From Gallionella sp. UBA6045 (GTDB lineage Bacteria; Pseudomonadota; Gammaproteobacteria; Burkholderiales; Gallionellaceae), in assembly GCA_002429165.1 (NCBI GenBank), contig DIYV01000013.1:12990-21328 (forward strand): a stretch of 8,339 bases of DNA, read 5' to 3'. Numbering within the stretch: the stretch's first letter is position 1; the number at the start of each line of letters is the position of its first letter. The notes beneath the pieces were generated by a model. It searched no databases, had not been told where the DNA came from, and worked only from the letters and a program-made list of their open reading frames with translations. Positions 5,877 through 8,339 of this stretch are shown here, one piece after another. The translations under genes were made by a program, and so were the position numbers.

Positions 5877-8339
5877 ATGGAACTCGAAAAAAGTTTTGAA
5901 CCGAAACACATCGAATCGCGCTGGTATCCCAAATGGGAAGAGTCCGGTTATTTCAAGGCCGGATTAGATACAAGCAAATCCGAAGCATTCTGTATCCTGC
6001 TGCCGCCACCCAACGTCACCGGCACGCTGCACATGGGACATGGTTTCAACCAGACCCTGATGGATGCGCTGACCCGCTATCACCGCATGAAAGGTGATAA
6101 TACGCTGTGGCAACCGGGCACCGACCACGCCGGCATCGCGACACAGATCGTCGTGGAGCGCCAGCTCGACGCGCAAGGCATTTCGCGCCACGATCTCGGC
6201 CGCGAAAAATTCATCGAAAAAGTCTGGGAGTGGAAGAAGTACTCCGGCGACACCATCACGCGCCAGATGCGCCGTCTCGGCACCTCGCCGGACTGGTCGC
6301 GCGAACGCTTCACGATGGACGAAGGTTTGTCCAAGTCCGTCACCGAAACCTTCGTGCGCCTGTACAACGAAGGCCTGATCTATCGCGGAAAACGGCTGGT
6401 GAACTGGGATCCCAAACTCCACACCGCCGTGTCCGATCTGGAAGTGGTGCAGGAGGAAGAAGACGGCTTCATGTGGCACATTCGCTACCCGCTAGTTGAA
6501 AAAGACACTGCGCATGGGCTGACCCACCTCACCGTCGCCACTACCCGCCCCGAGACCATGCTTGGTGACGTCGCGGTAATGGTTCATCCCGAGGACGAAC
6601 GCTACAAGCATCTGATCGGCAAAAAGGTGAAACTGCCGTTATGCGGCCGCGACATTCCCGTCATCGCCGACGAATACGTGGACAGGGAATTCGGCACCGG
6701 CGTGGTTAAAGTCACGCCCGCGCATGACTTCAACGACTATGCTGTGGGCCAGCGTCATGGGATGGACAAAATAATCGTGCTTGACCTGTCCGGCCACGTA
6801 CCGCATGTTGCTCACGTTTACGCCGCAGATGGAGCTGCTAAGGAATCAATTGATCTGCCCAGCAATTTAGCTGGCTTGGAGCGCTTTGCGGCTCGCAAAC
6901 AGATCGTTGCCGACCTCGAAGCTGCGGGCCTTTTCGAGAAGACCGAGAAGCACAAACTCAAAGTACCGCGCGGTGACCGTACTCATGTGGTGATCGAGCC
7001 CATGCTGACCGATCAGTGGTTCGTCGCGATGAGCAAACCCGGCGACGGGGGAAAAAGCATCACCGAGCAGGCGCTGGAATGCGTGGCAAGTGGCGAGATC
7101 AAGTTTTACCCGGAAAACTGGGTGAACACTTACAACCAGTGGCTGAACAACATCCAGGACTGGTGCATCTCGCGGCAACTGTGGTGGGGGCATCAAATAC
7201 CCGCATGGTATGACATATGGAATACTACTTATGTGGCTCACAACGAAGAGAAAGCGAATACGCAATTTGCTGCCAGTCTCGCAGAGTATGAAGACAACGC
7301 CTTAACGGCGGAGCAGCAAGGCCTTCACCAAGAAGCAAGTGATCTCCGATCTGCATGTCGCTTGATGAAGGAACATGGACTGAAGCGCGACCCTGACGTG
7401 CTCGACACATGGTTCTCCTCCGCGCTGTGGCCGTTTTCCACGCTGGACTGGATAGAAGACAAGCCCTTCGAACAACAGAACCAGTTCGTCAAGCAATACC
7501 TGCCGTCTTCCGTGCTGGTCACCGGCTTCGACATCATCTTTTTCTGGGTGGCGCGCATGGTGATGATGACCAAGCACATCACCGGCAAGATCCCGTTCAA
7601 AGACGTGTATGTGCACGGGCTGATCCGGGATGCGGAAGGACAGAAGATGTCCAAGTCCAAGGGCAACGTGCTCGACCCGATCGATCTGATCGACGGTATC
7701 GGCATCGAGGAACTGGTAAAAAAGCGTACCACCGGATTGATGAACCCGAATGACGCGCTGAAAATCGAGAAGCGCACGCGCAAGGAATTCCCGGAAGGCA
7801 TCCCGGCATTCGGCACGGATGCGCTGCGTTTCACGTTCGCTTCGCTGGCTTCGCCCGGACGCGATATCAAGTTCGACATGCAGCGCTGCGAGGGCTACCG
7901 CAACTTTTGCAACAAACTGTGGAACGCCACGCGCTTCGTACTGATGAACTGCGAGGGGCAGGACGTCGGGCTGGATGAAAACGAAGCGCAGCGAAGTTTC
8001 GGTGAAGACTTACTTGCGCAGCAAGTTTGTCGTAACCAAAGCCTGCCGCTGGAATTTTCCGCAGCGGACAAATGGATGATCAGTGTGCTGCAGCAGGCCG
8101 AAGCGGAAATGGCGCAGCACTTTGCCGATTACCGTTTCGATATGGCCGCACGCACGGTTTACGAACTGGTGTGGAATTCCTACTGCGACTGGTATGTGGA
8201 ACTTGCGAAAGTGCAGATCGCCACCGGCAATCCATCCCAACAACGCGCAACCCGGCGCACATTGGTGCGCGTGCTGGAAGCCATCCTGCGTCTGGCACAC
8301 CCGATCATTCCGTTCATCACCGAAGAATTGTGGCAAAGC
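5877..8339 (+). CDS. valS: Valyl-tRNA synthetase ValS, partial (C-terminus beyond window)
   Basis: ValS is a class I aminoacyl-tRNA synthetase that charges tRNA-Val and hydrolyses mischarged threonine in its CP1 editing domain. The window holds 821 codons with no stop; from a family length near 950, about 130 residues are missing. The HIGH motif is HMGH (52-55) in [14 protein letters not shown]. The editing domain shows T-T-R-P-E-T (222-227) and H-D-F-N-D (283-287). [12 protein letters not shown] marks the return to the catalytic core, and the KMSKS loop is at 590-594. The anticodon-binding domain begins after that. From memory of E. coli ValS, KMSKS lies about 35 residues later here because of an insertion near 446-504. 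A second insertion is near 703-718. No strong ribosome binding site precedes the ATG, but M-E-L-E-K-S-F-E-P fits the family start. It has its own promoter downstream of pepA-holC. Confidence 0.97.
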   Translation, partial: MELEKSFEPKHIESRWYPKWEESGYFKAGLDTSKSEAFCILLPPPNVTGTLHMGHGFNQTLMDALTRYHRMKGDNTLWQPGTDHAGIATQIVVERQLDAQGISRHDLGREKFIEKVWEWKKYSGDTITRQMRRLGTSPDWSRERFTMDEGLSKSVTETFVRLYNEGLIYRGKRLVNWDPKLHTAVSDLEVVQEEEDGFMWHIRYPLVEKDTAHGLTHLTVATTRPETMLGDVAVMVHPEDERYKHLIGKKVKLPLCGRDIPVIADEYVDREFGTGVVKVTPAHDFNDYAVGQRHGMDKIIVLDLSGHVPHVAHVYAADGAAKESIDLPSNLAGLERFAARKQIVADLEAAGLFEKTEKHKLKVPRGDRTHVVIEPMLTDQWFVAMSKPGDGGKSITEQALECVASGEIKFYPENWVNTYNQWLNNIQDWCISRQLWWGHQIPAWYDIWNTTYVAHNEEKANTQFAASLAEYEDNALTAEQQGLHQEASDLRSACRLMKEHGLKRDPDVLDTWFSSALWPFSTLDWIEDKPFEQQNQFVKQYLPSSVLVTGFDIIFFWVARMVMMTKHITGKIPFKDVYVHGLIRDAEGQKMSKSKGNVLDPIDLIDGIGIEELVKKRTTGLMNPNDALKIEKRTRKEFPEGIPAFGTDALRFTFASLASPGRDIKFDMQRCEGYRNFCNKLWNATRFVLMNCEGQDVGLDENEAQRSFGEDLLAQQVCRNQSLPLEFSAADKWMISVLQQAEAEMAQHFADYRFDMAARTVYELVWNSYCDWYVELAKVQIATGNPSQQRATRRTLVRVLEAILRLAHPIIPFITEELWQS
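7212..7388 (+). other. In-frame insertion region within valS (about 30 extra codons)
   Basis: Between GHQIPAWY and R-D-P-D-V-L-D-T-W the protein has 59 residues (446-504) where I recall about 29 in E. coli ValS. The segment is charged and probably helical, with stretches such as [18 protein letters not shown]. Lines 7201-7380 are about 49% GC by my count (88 of 180), against about 57% and 62% in the 60-base lines either side. The frame stays open and both flanks are well conserved. Confidence 0.55.
7986..8026. repeat. Palindromic, hairpin-forming stretch inside valS
   Basis: GCGCA (7986-7990) pairs with TGCGC (8015-8019), AAGT (7994-7997) with ACTT (8008-8011), and TTC (7998-8000) with GAA (8004-8006) around a GGT loop. 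There is one 3x3 internal loop and one bulged G. An overlapping second hairpin is ACTTGC-GCA-GCAAGT (8012-8026). An imperfect direct repeat, GCGCAGC(G)AAGTTT, is at 7986-7999 and 8016-8028. It encodes extra residues in ValS. Confidence 0.6.

Noticed and set aside
5836..5967. Possible upstream ORF (43 codons, ATG at 5836) overlapping the valS start
   Set aside because: It begins only about 4 nt after the predicted transcription start, has no ribosome binding site, and its product lacks any valine run or other sign of attenuation.
5964..6479. Minus-strand open frame opposite the valS start (171 codons)
   Set aside because: It is antisense to the HIGH-motif region of valS, which is strongly conserved as protein. 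No start signals are visible.

Overview
The window looks like chromosomal DNA of a betaproteobacterium. Moderate GC, gene content and gene order all fit: a sigma factor followed by DUF3619 and DUF3106 genes, and lptG-lptF divergent from pepA-holC-valS. Protein texture suggests Nitrosomonadales, possibly the Gallionellaceae side, but that placement is a low-confidence guess. All main genes are housekeeping or lineage-conserved. I see no insertion sequence, phage gene, CRISPR array, tRNA or rRNA.

Layout. (1) 1-1091, plus strand: the C-terminal end of an ECF-type sigma factor, then a single-pass membrane protein (DUF3619, ATGA overlap), then an exported protein (DUF3106) made almost entirely of five 18-residue LTxxQ-like repeats. 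(2) 1092-3414, minus strand: lptG and lptF, the two permease subunits of the LPS-exporting LptB2FG ABC transporter, 4 bp apart with lptF upstream. The lptG stop directly abuts the DUF3106 stop. (3) 3415-3445: a 31-bp divergent gap. A good sigma70-type promoter for pepA lies over the lptF 5' end. (4) 3446-5721, plus strand: pepA (M17 leucyl aminopeptidase), holC (DNA polymerase III chi subunit) and a 114-aa helical protein, in one tight operon. (5) 5722-5876: intergenic region with an extended -10 promoter centred inside a perfect 12-bp gapped inverted repeat. (6) 5877-8339: valS, valyl-tRNA synthetase, cut by the window end at codon 821.

The most interesting points are these. The sigma / membrane protein / periplasmic LTxxQ-repeat operon has the architecture of a CnrH-CnrY-CnrX type envelope or metal-sensing switch. 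The dyad around the valS promoter is far from chance. ValS carries two in-frame insertions, one AT-richer than its surroundings and one encoded by a hairpin-forming palindromic stretch that looks like an inserted repeat element.
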